Both the position numbers and the translations under genes were made by a program. A stretch of 64,000 bases of DNA, from positions 1-64,000 of the forward strand of contig NZ_QOHO01000050.1 of NCBI RefSeq assembly GCF_003432035.1. Reading direction: 5' to 3'. This document shows positions 42,902 through 51,137 of this stretch, piece by piece; positions within the stretch are counted from its first letter, which is position 1, and each line of letters begins with the position of its first letter. Under the pieces are notes generated by a model. It did not search any database and was not told the origin of the DNA. It saw nothing but the letters and a program-made list of their open reading frames with translations. Source of the stretch: Lacrimispora amygdalina. GTDB lineage: Bacteria > Bacillota > Clostridia > Lachnospirales > Lachnospiraceae.

Positions 42902-43159
42902 TTATTTATTCCCATTAAATAAAATTTTGATTAGAAAAATACCTCCTAATAATGATAGCAAAATGCCTGCTATTCTATAGTTGTTTGATATGATATTTAA
43001 ATAATTATAATTAAATTCAAGGGGTACATCTAGATTTTGCATTGTTAATAACTTTAAATCTAACTTATACTCTGCTATTTTATAGCAGTTTAATATCAAA
43101 GTGAAACCAATTGCTTCAAACATAAATGTTATAACATAGTAGAAAGGAACTTTATTCAT
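42902..43159 (-). CDS. Small two-helix membrane protein
   Basis: The 85-residue product has hydrophobic helices at about 6-27 and 60-81, joined by a loop rich in Asn, Tyr and Leu, and a short Lys/Asn tail. It follows the secreted-protein gene by 15 bases on the same strand and is probably cotranscribed. The base composition is markedly AT-rich, like its partner. No family is recognised. Pairing of an exported protein with a small membrane protein is seen in some toxin-immunity units, but nothing here proves that. Confidence 0.6.
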   Translation of the reverse strand: MNKVPFYYVITFMFEAIGFTLILNCYKIAEYKLDLKLLTMQNLDVPLEFNYNYLNIISNNYRIAGILLSLLGGIFLIKILFNGNK

Positions 43160-43174
43160 ATTTACCTACTTCCA

Positions 43175-43813
43175 TTATCTTGTTATTACTCCCAAGCCTG
43201 TTGCAACAGTAAAACCTCCTCTTCCATAATAATCACCAGAAGGTTTGCCATATACTGAATAATCATATGATTGATAAATTATATATACATCGACATACAT
43301 TCCATTAGATGTATTGTTACTTTGAGATATAGTTTTTGAGACTGTAGAAGTACATGATGACCCATATCCTAACTGTGCTGATATTTCCTTTATAGGTGCA
43401 ACCCCGACCGTGAAGGAAGCTGATTTTGAAACTTGTTTTGTATAAGTATGTGATATACTTCCCCCAGGTGAAATATAGTCAGAAGCAATGGGAAGTGAAC
43501 TCAAACTTTCTCGTGGCCCACCTGTACGTTTTATAGTGGCTCCTGTATTATACCAAGCCATTAAGTGGTTGTCATTACCTGATATTTTCTTAATTTCTAT
43601 TGGCTTAACAATATCATAAATTTCAACACTTTTAATTTCATCAGGATTAAGACCTAATGCTTTTACAATTGCTTCTTTATCACGGGATTCTACACTAACC
43701 AAATTCCCCTGTGTTGTGAGTTGTGCATTTACATTGAAACTAAACATAAGTGTGAAAGTCATAAGCATGGCAGTCAAAGTCTTATACTTTTTTTTGGGAA
43801 TAAATAATCTCAT
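43175..43813 (-). CDS. Secreted Ser/Thr-rich protein of unknown function
   Basis: The 212-residue product has a clear signal peptide (KKKYKTLTAMLMTFTLMFSFNVNAQ, cleavage probably after NVNA, here cited by its ends: residues 7-30) and no lipobox Cys. A short alpha/beta region (35-80) precedes a Ser/Thr/Gly-rich half (105-212) with alternating polar and hydrophobic residues, for example KSASFTVGVAPIKEISAQLG. This resembles beta-rich surface or aerolysin-type pore-forming stems, but no family is certain. GAGGAG precedes the ATG. Codon use is AT-rich compared with flanking operons, and an IS relic is near, both signs of transfer. Confidence 0.65.
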   Translation of the reverse strand: MRLFIPKKKYKTLTAMLMTFTLMFSFNVNAQLTTQGNLVSVESRDKEAIVKALGLNPDEIKSVEIYDIVKPIEIKKISGNDNHLMAWYNTGATIKRTGGPRESLSSLPIASDYISPGGSISHTYTKQVSKSASFTVGVAPIKEISAQLGYGSSCTSTVSKTISQSNNTSNGMYVDVYIIYQSYDYSVYGKPSGDYYGRGGFTVATGLGVITR

Positions 43814-44321
43814 TATAATCTCCTCTTTTTTAAATGTAAAGTTACTTTATTGTATTTTTCTTAATAAAAACAATGGAATCCCCCCTATCTAATAACTATA
43901 AGGCTTTGGACATAGATTAGAATCCAAACCCGCCTTTTAATATATAAAGTAAAAAATTATATAAACGGCTCTGGTCATATACTTATGCCAGATGGATTGA
44001 TAAGGATTGGATATTAATAATCATAACAGAATAACTTATACATATAGAAATTATTTATTCTTGTGTTGAAAAGGAATTGGTATTAAAAGAATATATAAAA
44101 TTACAAGTGCGAATCTCAAGTAAACATGAAATTGCAGGAAGATTCGCACTTTATTAATGGGTGAAAAGAGGTGATTTGGGATTGCTTTTGAATGGTTTAT
44201 TAAAATAAATTGCGTAATTGAAAGATAAAGTATATAATAGAGACAAAAAATGGAAAGTAATCAGATATTATTAATATAAAGTTTAGAAAAAGAACAAAGC
44301 AGGCAGAAAGTTGGAACGTTT
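43814..44321. other. AT-rich intergenic region with a perfect 12-bp inverted repeat and a promoter
   Basis: No gene is seen in these 508 bases. AAGTGCGAATCT (44105-44116) and AGATTCGCACTT (44140-44151) form a perfect stem around a 23-base loop. TTGCGT (44210-44215), 17 bases, TATAAT (44233-44238) is the likely promoter of the LacI gene at 44322. The rest is AT-rich. Confidence 0.6.
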
Positions 44322-45317
44322 ATGGCAAGTATTAAAGAAATAGCAGAAATGTCCGGCGTTGCAAAAAGCACAGTTTCCAGGTATTTAAATCAGGGATCTG
44401 TCAGTGAAAAAACAGCCGAACGAATAGAAAAAGTCATCAAAAAAACAGGATATTCTCCCAACCAGTTCGCCCAGAGTTTAAAGGCGAAAAAAACGAAAAT
44501 TATAGGAGTGATTATCCCCAGGCTTAATTCCAATGCCATGTCGGAAACGCTGCTGGGCATTGATGATGTATTGCAGATGAATGGATTCCAGATGATCATA
44601 TCCAATACCAATCAGAATATCGACAGAGAGATTGAAAGTATTTATTCTCTTGCAAAACAGAAGGTTTCCGGTATCATTCTGGCGGCTACGGTAATCACGG
44701 ATAAACATAAAAGAGCTTTTGATGAGATTTCAATTCCCATGGTTGTCATCGGCCAGCAGGTGCCCGGTGTCCCCAGCGTGATTCATGACGATTATCAGGC
44801 AGGATATTGTCTGGGAAACTATATTTTCCAGAGAGGCCACCGGTTTGTCACTTATCTTGGAATTCCTGAGACAGATATATCGGTTGGTATAAAAAGGAAA
44901 CAGGGTGTGATAAGGGCTTCCGGGGAATATGAAAACATAGTTCTTAATATAGAAGAAACTTCGTTCTCATCCCAGGATGCTGTGATTATGGCAAAGAAAA
45001 TTCTTGCAGGAAAAAATCAGCCTACTGCCATCATTGCCGCTACCGATAATATTGCGGTGGGAGTGTTAAAAGCCTGCTGCCTTCTGGATATAAAGGTCCC
45101 GGAACAGCTCTCAATCGTGGGAGTAGGGGGAGATAAGATCACGGATCTGGTATATCCTGGAATTACAACGATTAAGTTTTTCTTCAGGGAAGCCGGGGGT
45201 ACTGCAGCAAAAAGTCTGCTGAAGCTATTGGAACATGAACAAACGCAAGAAGTAATCGTTTCTCCATATGAATTAATTGAGCGATTTAGTGTTGACAAAC
45301 CACAACAGAAGAAGTAA
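44322..45317 (+). CDS. scrR: LacI family repressor of the sucrose locus
   Basis: The 331-residue protein has a LacI helix-turn-helix (1-50: ASIKEIAEMSGVAKSTVSRYLNQG) and a sugar-sensing core ending in VGVGGDKITDLVYPGITTIKF. It lies directly upstream of a GH32 sucrose-6-phosphate hydrolase and a PTS transporter. Two GGAACCGGTTCC operators sit between it and GH32. By analogy with ScrR/SacR it probably represses the operon and is released by a sugar phosphate or fructose. Confidence 0.88.
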   Translation: MASIKEIAEMSGVAKSTVSRYLNQGSVSEKTAERIEKVIKKTGYSPNQFAQSLKAKKTKIIGVIIPRLNSNAMSETLLGIDDVLQMNGFQMIISNTNQNIDREIESIYSLAKQKVSGIILAATVITDKHKRAFDEISIPMVVIGQQVPGVPSVIHDDYQAGYCLGNYIFQRGHRFVTYLGIPETDISVGIKRKQGVIRASGEYENIVLNIEETSFSSQDAVIMAKKILAGKNQPTAIIAATDNIAVGVLKACCLLDIKVPEQLSIVGVGGDKITDLVYPGITTIKFFFREAGGTAAKSLLKLLEHEQTQEVIVSPYELIERFSVDKPQQKK

Positions 45318-45330
45318 AATCCAACTATAA

Positions 45331-45342
45331 GGAACCGGTTCC
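45331..45342 (+). promoter_or_regulatory. LacI-type operator 1 of the sucrose operon
   Basis: GGAACCGGTTCC is a perfect 12-bp palindrome. Its centre lies exactly 50 bases before that of the second site, near five helical turns, which favours looping by one repressor tetramer. It also overlaps the end of a TAAGGAAC ... GTTCCTTA inverted repeat (45328-45363). Confidence 0.8.
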
Positions 45343-45361
45343 AAAAACTGAAACTGTTCCT

Positions 45362-45367
45362 TATAAT
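45362..45367 (+). promoter_or_regulatory. -10 box between the paired operators
   Basis: TATAAT lies between the two operators, with TTCCAA (45339-45344) at -35 spacing, inside operator 1. Both operators therefore overlap promoter elements or the start site of the sucrose operon. Confidence 0.6.
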
Positions 45368-45376
45368 TTCACCCAG

Positions 45377-45396
45377 TATTGGAACCGGTTCCAATA
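45377..45396 (+). promoter_or_regulatory. LacI-type operator 2 of the sucrose operon
   Basis: TATTGGAACCGGTTCCAATA is a perfect 20-bp palindrome containing the same core as operator 1. It lies just after the expected transcription start, in position to block initiation. Confidence 0.85.
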
Positions 45397-45417
45397 TTGC
45401 GGAAGTTGAGGTGATTT

Positions 45418-46881
45418 ATGAATACAGCTCATACAAAGCCAGATGGCATATCAGAAGAGGAGTATTTGGAACTGGCAAAAAAAGTTCAAAACAGTCCATG
45501 GCGGCAAAGCTATCATATACAGCCGGTTACCGGACTTTTAAATGATCCCAATGGTCTGGCCTGGTACAATGGTTTCTACCATTTGTTTTATCAATGGTTC
45601 CCCTTCGGACCTGTTCATGGAACTAAGTACTGGTATCATCTCCGTTCAAAGGACCTCATTTTCTGGGAGGACTTGGGGATTGGATTGGCACCGGACCAGA
45701 ACTTTGACAGCCATGGTGTCTACTCAGGAAGCAGTATGAAAAAGGATGGGCTTTTGTATCTGTTTTACACCGGTAATCATAGAGATGATAATTGGGTAAG
45801 GCACAGCAGCCAGTGCCTGGCGGTTATGGATGAGGAAGGCAGAATCCAAAAGGAGACTACCCCCCTGATACCAAAGCCTCCGGATGGGATTACAGAGCAT
45901 TTCAGAGATCCAAAAGTGTGGAAGGGGGAAAATGGATACCTGATGATTACAGGTGCCCAAAAGATCTCACAGACCGGAACGGCATTGATGTATCAAAGTG
46001 CTGATTTAAAGCGGTGGGAGTATCGTGGCGAGCTGTCTGTCCCATGGAAGACGAAAGCTTTTATGTGGGAATGCCCCGATTATTTTGAAGCAGACGGTTA
46101 TGGCATTTTAATGATGTGTCCCCAGGGACTGGAAACGGAAGAGTCTGGAAATTCCAATATTTACGAAGCTGGATATCTCATAGGGAATCCCATGAATGAG
46201 GACACATTGACCTTTGACGGGAACCAGTATGAAAAACTTGATTATGGTTTTGATTTTTATGCACCACAGACGTTTTTGGATCATTTGGGAAGAAGAATAT
46301 TGTTTGGCTGGATGGGGCTGCCTGAGATTTCATATCCTACGGACCGGTATGGCTGGGCCCACTGCCTGACAATTCCCAGAGAACTCACCATTGCAGACGG
46401 GCGGATAAGGCTAAATCCGGTGAAGGAAATGGAACTGCTTAGAAGTGAACTGGTGTGTGAGACCATTTTCATAGATGAGGAAAGCTACAGAGACGTAAGG
46501 TTTTATGGCAGACATTATGAACTGATGGTTCAGCTTATAAAACAGAATGCAGGAATTTTTGAGATCAGTGTAAGACAGAATAAACAGGAGCAGACAGTGA
46601 TCCGATATTCCAGTAAAGACCAGATGATTTGTGTGGACCGAAGCGCTTCCGGAGAGGCGTTTGCCAAAGACTACGGGAGTCTGCGCAAGGCGGGACTTAA
46701 GAGTGGGTTAAAAGAACTGAGGATATTTTCTGATGAATCCTCGTTGGAAATTTTTGTTAATCAGGGAGAGGTCTGTTTTTCATTAAGGATTTTCCCACAG
46801 GAGTCAGGTATTGAGACGGTATTTACAGCAAGAGAGGGTTCTGTAAAAGCAGCAATTCAAAAATGGAACCTGAAAGTCTGA
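45418..46881 (+). CDS. scrB: GH32 sucrose-6-phosphate hydrolase
   Basis: The 487-residue cytoplasmic enzyme splits sucrose-6-phosphate or related fructosides. Its five-blade propeller (about 25-335) shows the nucleophile Asp in LLNDPNGLAWYNG, the transition-state Asp in FRDPKVW and the acid/base Glu in MWECPDYF. A C-terminal beta-sandwich follows (about 350-485). GAGGTGA precedes the ATG. It is the first gene downstream of the paired operators and is followed 19 bases later by a PTS permease, consistent with uptake as sugar phosphate. Confidence 0.92.
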   Translation: MNTAHTKPDGISEEEYLELAKKVQNSPWRQSYHIQPVTGLLNDPNGLAWYNGFYHLFYQWFPFGPVHGTKYWYHLRSKDLIFWEDLGIGLAPDQNFDSHGVYSGSSMKKDGLLYLFYTGNHRDDNWVRHSSQCLAVMDEEGRIQKETTPLIPKPPDGITEHFRDPKVWKGENGYLMITGAQKISQTGTALMYQSADLKRWEYRGELSVPWKTKAFMWECPDYFEADGYGILMMCPQGLETEESGNSNIYEAGYLIGNPMNEDTLTFDGNQYEKLDYGFDFYAPQTFLDHLGRRILFGWMGLPEISYPTDRYGWAHCLTIPRELTIADGRIRLNPVKEMELLRSELVCETIFIDEESYRDVRFYGRHYELMVQLIKQNAGIFEISVRQNKQEQTVIRYSSKDQMICVDRSASGEAFAKDYGSLRKAGLKSGLKELRIFSDESSLEIFVNQGEVCFSLRIFPQESGIETVFTAREGSVKAAIQKWNLKV

Positions 46882-46900
46882 TTAAGAATGGAGTGTAATC

Positions 46901-48724
46901 ATGAGCGATAAAAATTTGGCAGAAAAGATTGTGGAAAATATAGGCGGGAAGGAAAATGTGCAGAGTCTGACCCACTGCATGACCCGGCTGCGTTTTGTTT
47001 TAAAGAATGAAGAAAAGGCAGATAAAGAAGCTCTGGAGAAGTTAGACATTATGCAGGTGGTACGGGGCGGGGGCCAGTACCAGATTGTCATCGGTACCAA
47101 TGTGAAAGATGTATATGAAGAGGTAATAAAACTGACGGGAGAAGAAGACGGCGCAGGCGGAGGAGGAAAGGAGCAAAAACTGTCAGCAAAGATCTTCAAT
47201 GTAATTTCAGGTAGCTTTACGCCCATTATACCGGCCATATTAGGCTCCGGTATGTTAAAGGCATTACTTCAGATTCTTGTGGCAGCAGGGGCAATGCAGT
47301 CAACGTCAGGAACCTATGCAATTTTAACAGCTGCTTCAAATGCAGTATTTTACTTCCTTCCCATAATTCTTGGAATAACATTTGGCACCCGCATGAATGT
47401 GAACCCTTACATATCCGGTGTTATAGGAGCAGCTCTTTTGGAGCCCAACTATACCAGGCTTTTAACGGCAGCCGGGGGGAAGACGGATTTCATGCATATA
47501 CCGGTGGTGTTAATGGACTATTCCTCCACTGTTTTCCCGGTAATACTGGCAATCTGCACTTATGTTCTCATTGACAGGCTGTTAAAAAAGATTATTCCCG
47601 GTGTATTTCAGGTGCTGTTTGTTCCCATGCTGTCTCTTATGCTTGTCGTGCCCATTACCTTAATTGTGTTTGGACCTTTTGGAATTTATACCGGCACGTT
47701 CATTTCCAATGCTCTAACAATTGCACTGGGAAAAAATGCGGTTCTTACAAACATTGTATTTGGTTTTATAGGGATTCCTACGGTTATGCTTGGACTTCAC
47801 TGGGCGTTAATCCCTGTTATTATTAATAATTTATCCACAACAGGCCAGGATTTTCTCCTTCCAACCGTTCAGGCAACAGCTTATGCAGGTGCAGGTGCGG
47901 CACTGGGCGTATTCTTTAAATCCAAAGATTTGAAATTAAAGGAACTGTCTTTCTCTGCATTTGTACCAGCTTTTTTAACAGGAATTACAGAGCCTGTTAT
48001 TTACGGAATATTCTTTAAATTCAGACGGGTGCTGATATATGCTATGTCCATGAGCGCTGTGGCAGGAGGTCTTTGCGGAATTTTTCACATATCCGCTTCT
48101 CAGCTGGCAGGAGGTATTATGGTGATTCCTTCCTATACTCCAGCTGTCAGCTTTGCAATTGCCATGACTGTGGCATTTGCGGGAACGTTTCTTCTGACTT
48201 ATCTATTTGGCTATGAATCAGCGGGGAAATCAGCCAGAAAGCCTGCCGGAACGGTTTCGTCGCCGGAAATTCTGGCGGTTGAAAAGACAATGACTGCGCC
48301 TGCAAAAGGAACGGTCGTTAAGCTTAGTCAGGTAGCAGATGAAGTTTTTTCATCAGGCACATTGGGAAAGGGAATCGGAGTGATTCCAATCAGTGATGAG
48401 ATATTTGCACCGGCAGACGGAGTGGTCGTTTCTGTTTTTCCTACAAAGCATGCAATCGGTATCAGGACGGAATTTGGAGCGGAAATGATCATTCATATCG
48501 GGATAAATACGGTAGAGCTAGATGGAAAATATTTCGAGATTTTTGTGCAGGCTGGAGACAAAATCACATCCGGCCAGGTGATTGGAAACGTGGAATTTGA
48601 CAAAGTAAAAGAGGCGGGATATGATACGACTGTAATGCTTATAGTGACAAATACAGATCACTTTCATGAGGTGAAAATAATGGAGCCGGATACCTTTAAA
48701 GATCCGGTAATCCAGGTTGTATAG
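46901..48724 (+). CDS. scrA: PTS sucrose/beta-glucoside-type transporter, IIBCA
   Basis: The 607-residue protein has IIB (about 1-85, phosphocysteine Cys26 in SLTHCMTRLRF), the membrane IIC domain (about 105-450, roughly ten helices) and IIA at the C-terminus (about 465-605) with the phosphorylated His532 in IIHIGINTVEL and the supporting His in TKHAIGI. This is the glucose/sucrose superfamily layout. The GH32 neighbour points to sucrose as cargo. It carries its own IIA, so no separate IIA is needed. Confidence 0.92.
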   Translation: MSDKNLAEKIVENIGGKENVQSLTHCMTRLRFVLKNEEKADKEALEKLDIMQVVRGGGQYQIVIGTNVKDVYEEVIKLTGEEDGAGGGGKEQKLSAKIFNVISGSFTPIIPAILGSGMLKALLQILVAAGAMQSTSGTYAILTAASNAVFYFLPIILGITFGTRMNVNPYISGVIGAALLEPNYTRLLTAAGGKTDFMHIPVVLMDYSSTVFPVILAICTYVLIDRLLKKIIPGVFQVLFVPMLSLMLVVPITLIVFGPFGIYTGTFISNALTIALGKNAVLTNIVFGFIGIPTVMLGLHWALIPVIINNLSTTGQDFLLPTVQATAYAGAGAALGVFFKSKDLKLKELSFSAFVPAFLTGITEPVIYGIFFKFRRVLIYAMSMSAVAGGLCGIFHISASQLAGGIMVIPSYTPAVSFAIAMTVAFAGTFLLTYLFGYESAGKSARKPAGTVSSPEILAVEKTMTAPAKGTVVKLSQVADEVFSSGTLGKGIGVIPISDEIFAPADGVVVSVFPTKHAIGIRTEFGAEMIIHIGINTVELDGKYFEIFVQAGDKITSGQVIGNVEFDKVKEAGYDTTVMLIVTNTDHFHEVKIMEPDTFKDPVIQVV

Positions 48725-48736
48725 GAGGGACAGTTA

Positions 48737-49576
48737 ATGAAAGTTAGAGAAATTGTTGACCGTATCATCAGGGAGACTGGGGTCACACTGGATCCGGTAA
48801 AAACCGTTGACCAGATTATTACAGGTGATCCGGATACGGAAGTTACGAGAGTTGTCACTTCGTTTATGGCTACCGTTGATGTGATTTCAGAGGCGGTCAG
48901 ACTGGGAGCCAACTTCATTATTACCCATGAACCAACCTGGTTTAACGGGAGGGATCAGAAAGAATGGCTTTTAAATGATCCTGTTTATATAAAAAAGAAA
49001 CAGCTGATTGAAGATAACCACCTTGTAATATGGCGGTTTCATGATTATATGCATGCGGTTTCTGATGACATGATTTATCTGGGCTTTGATCAGGATATGG
49101 GCTGGAGTGTTTATAGAGAAAGAAAAGAAATCAGAAAAGAGGAGAAGAATCCTCTGTTGAAAGCTCAGTTGTGTTATCAGGTTCCGGAGATAAAGCTTAA
49201 GGATCTGGTGATGAAAGTAAAGGATTCTCTGGAGGTAAAGTGTGTAAGAGTGATTGGAAACCAGGAGGGAACCTGCCGCCGCATCGGTGTACTGGCGGGA
49301 GGCGGCAGTCTGGGCCTTGGCGACGAGAAAAACACCATGGAGTTCATGCGCAGAGAAAATTTAGACACAGTCATATGCGGAGATATCACCGAATGGACGT
49401 TAAGCGCTTATATCAGAGATGCTTCTATGCTTGGGCTCGGCCATTCCATGATTATCATCGGCCATGAGAGAAGTGAGGAGTCCGGCATGAAACATCTGGT
49501 GGGCTGGCTGCAAAAACTTCTCCCGTCTGAAACTGTTATTTTTGTTGATGCAAAAGAGCCTTTTGAATATTTGTAA
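48737..49576 (+). CDS. NIF3-like dinuclear metal centre protein
   Basis: The 279-residue protein belongs to the NIF3/YqfO family of dinuclear metal-binding hexamers. Ligand motifs are THEPTWFN near residue 62, HDYMHAVSDD near 105, and a late GHERSEESGMKHL. GTP cyclohydrolase and hydrolase activities have been suggested for the family, but function remains unsettled. It starts 12 bases after the PTS gene and is probably cotranscribed with the sucrose operon, unlike the common partner trmK. Confidence 0.8.
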   Translation: MKVREIVDRIIRETGVTLDPVKTVDQIITGDPDTEVTRVVTSFMATVDVISEAVRLGANFIITHEPTWFNGRDQKEWLLNDPVYIKKKQLIEDNHLVIWRFHDYMHAVSDDMIYLGFDQDMGWSVYRERKEIRKEEKNPLLKAQLCYQVPEIKLKDLVMKVKDSLEVKCVRVIGNQEGTCRRIGVLAGGGSLGLGDEKNTMEFMRRENLDTVICGDITEWTLSAYIRDASMLGLGHSMIIIGHERSEESGMKHLVGWLQKLLPSETVIFVDAKEPFEYL

Positions 49577-49605
49577 TTTCCTTCATGTTCTTTTATTCTT
49601 CTTGT

Positions 49606-49613
49606 GATATAAT
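49606..49613 (+). promoter_or_regulatory. Extended -10 promoter of the OmpR-type regulator
   Basis: TGATATAAT is a full extended -10 (TGnTATAAT) with no strong -35. Transcription would start near 49620, which favours ATG 49670 over ATG 49625 as the gene's start. Confidence 0.6.
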
Positions 49614-49669
49614 ATTGATACGGTATGAAGATCCGGGAAGCACAGAAGAATGAAAGGGATGACGCAGGC

Positions 49670-50356
49670 ATGAGAATTTTATTAGTGGAAGATGAACCGG
49701 ATTTAAATGGGCTGATTGTAAGGAAACTTAAGCTGGAACAATACACGGTAGATTCCTGTCTCAATGGGCTTGACGGGCTGGAGTATCTTGAGATGACTTA
49801 TTATGATGCTGTCATTCTGGATACTATGATTCCAGGGGTGAGCGGTTTCGAACTGCTAAAAAAGATACGAAGCCAGGGAAAGAAGACTCCCGTGCTTATG
49901 ATGACTTCTGGCGGCACCGCTCAGGTTAAGGGCACCGATCCGGAAATATGGGCCGACGAATATCTGATGAAGCCATTTGCCTTACATGAACTTCTGACGA
50001 AAGTACGGGCAATGTTAAGGCGGTACTACGGCAATATCAGCAATATATTTGAGGTTGGTGATTTAATTGTTAACTGTGACGCACGGAGAGTAATAAGAAA
50101 TCAGAAAATCATTCCGCTTTCCGCAAAAGAATTCTCAATATTGGAATATATGATACGCAATACAGGAGTTGTACTTTCCCGTGAAAAGATCAGCCGGCAT
50201 ATATGGAATTACGATTATGATGGAGAATCCAATATGATTGATGTATACATTCGGTATTTAAGGAAGAAAATCGATGAAGGCCAGCCGGTAAAGCTGATAC
50301 ATACGGTCAGAGGCGTGGGATACGTTTTGAGGGTTCGGAGCATTTTGAGAGAATAA
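49670..50356 (+). CDS. Orphan OmpR-family response regulator
   Basis: The 228-residue protein has a receiver domain (1-115, acidic EDEPD, phospho-Asp in DAVILDTMIPG at about 51, Lys in LMKPF) and an OmpR winged helix (about 130-225, ending RKKIDEGQPVKLIHTVRGVGYVLR). The middle of the receiver, with inserted GGTAQVKGTDPEIW, departs from the usual TARD segment. No sensor kinase gene is adjacent. ATG 49670 begins MRILLVEDEPD, the normal receiver start. Confidence 0.88.
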   Translation: MRILLVEDEPDLNGLIVRKLKLEQYTVDSCLNGLDGLEYLEMTYYDAVILDTMIPGVSGFELLKKIRSQGKKTPVLMMTSGGTAQVKGTDPEIWADEYLMKPFALHELLTKVRAMLRRYYGNISNIFEVGDLIVNCDARRVIRNQKIIPLSAKEFSILEYMIRNTGVVLSREKISRHIWNYDYDGESNMIDVYIRYLRKKIDEGQPVKLIHTVRGVGYVLRVRSILRE

Positions 50357-50362
50357 AAAAAT

Positions 50363-50409
50363 GGGCAGACATCAGGTGCTTTTTAATCTGATGTCTGCCC
50401 GGTTTTTTT
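50363..50409. terminator. Bidirectional terminator between the regulator and a TetR gene
   Basis: GGGCAGACATCAG (50363-50375) pairs perfectly with CTGATGTCTGCCC (50388-50400), flanked by A and T runs. The convergent TetR gene ends at 50383, inside it. Confidence 0.92.
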
Positions 50410-50967
50410 GATTAATATGAAATTTTTTAATATACCATCGTTCATGAAATTGTCAAGGAGCCTGACCATCCTTTCTATATCAGGGTGTTCTTCCCTTGTA
50501 AAACAATACGTTATCATACCAATAATAGCCGACATCCCATACTCTAAACCGTATTCCAGTATGTACTCATCCGATTCATATGATTGAAGCAGGGGGCGCA
50601 CCAGATCTTTGTATGTATTTTTCATTTTTTCCTGAAAAGCCGGATCACCGTTTTTTCCTAATAGGACAATAAAATATTCTTTGTTTTTACTATACACCTC
50701 CACGAGATGTTTGAGGGGGAACTGCATGTACTTATTAGGTACAATTTTTTTGTGTTTTTCAATATCCGGTAAAACCGAAGATTCAATTTGCTCCAGCACA
50801 TCGTAGACATCAGTAAAATATTCATAGAATGTACTTCTGTTATAACCTGCCTTTGTTGTGATATCTTTTACTGTGATTTTTTCAATTCGTTTTTCACAGT
50901 AGATTTGCCAGAACGCATCTGCCAGGTTTTTTCTTGTCTGCATCGTTATTTCAGGCTGTTTTTTCAA
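50383..50967 (-). CDS. TetR family repressor
   Basis: The frame is open to 51156, but the start is best placed at TTG 50967, which follows AGGGGG by eight bases and gives a 194-residue protein opening with KKQPEITMQTRKNLADAFW. The TetR helix-turn-helix is at about 10-55 (KITVKDITTKAGYNRSTFYEYFTDVYDVL), followed by a helical ligand-binding domain. It is divergent from an MFS multidrug exporter and is its probable repressor. Candidate operators lie between the two genes. Confidence 0.8.
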   Translation of the reverse strand: MKKQPEITMQTRKNLADAFWQIYCEKRIEKITVKDITTKAGYNRSTFYEYFTDVYDVLEQIESSVLPDIEKHKKIVPNKYMQFPLKHLVEVYSKNKEYFIVLLGKNGDPAFQEKMKNTYKDLVRPLLQSYESDEYILEYGLEYGMSAIIGMITYCFTREEHPDIERMVRLLDNFMNDGILKNFILIKKTGQTSD

Positions 50968-50990
50968 AAAATACCCCCTTATTTTAAAAT

Positions 50991-51067
50991 CCAACATTCG
51001 AATCATAATTGTTGGTTGATGAAGAATATTAATCTCATTACAATATGATAATACAACAGATTGTTGG
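50991..51067. promoter_or_regulatory. Repeated CCAACA/TGTTGG sites between TetR and MFS genes
   Basis: CCAACA (50991-50996) with TGTTGG (51010-51015), and CAACA (51054-51058) with TGTTGG (51062-51067), give two inverted pairs with the same half-site. They lie in the divergent control region and are candidate TetR operators. Confidence 0.6.
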
Positions 51068-51137
51068 ATAAAGTAAAGCTCTCTTTCAGAATCTGATACA
51101 AAATCTTTACGAGAGCTTATTATAAGGAGGCTTTCAT

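Noticed and set aside
42902-43813. Lactococcin-type bacteriocin with immunity membrane protein
   Set aside because: The secreted protein is much longer than that family and shows no matching motif; only the general pairing is kept as a hypothesis.
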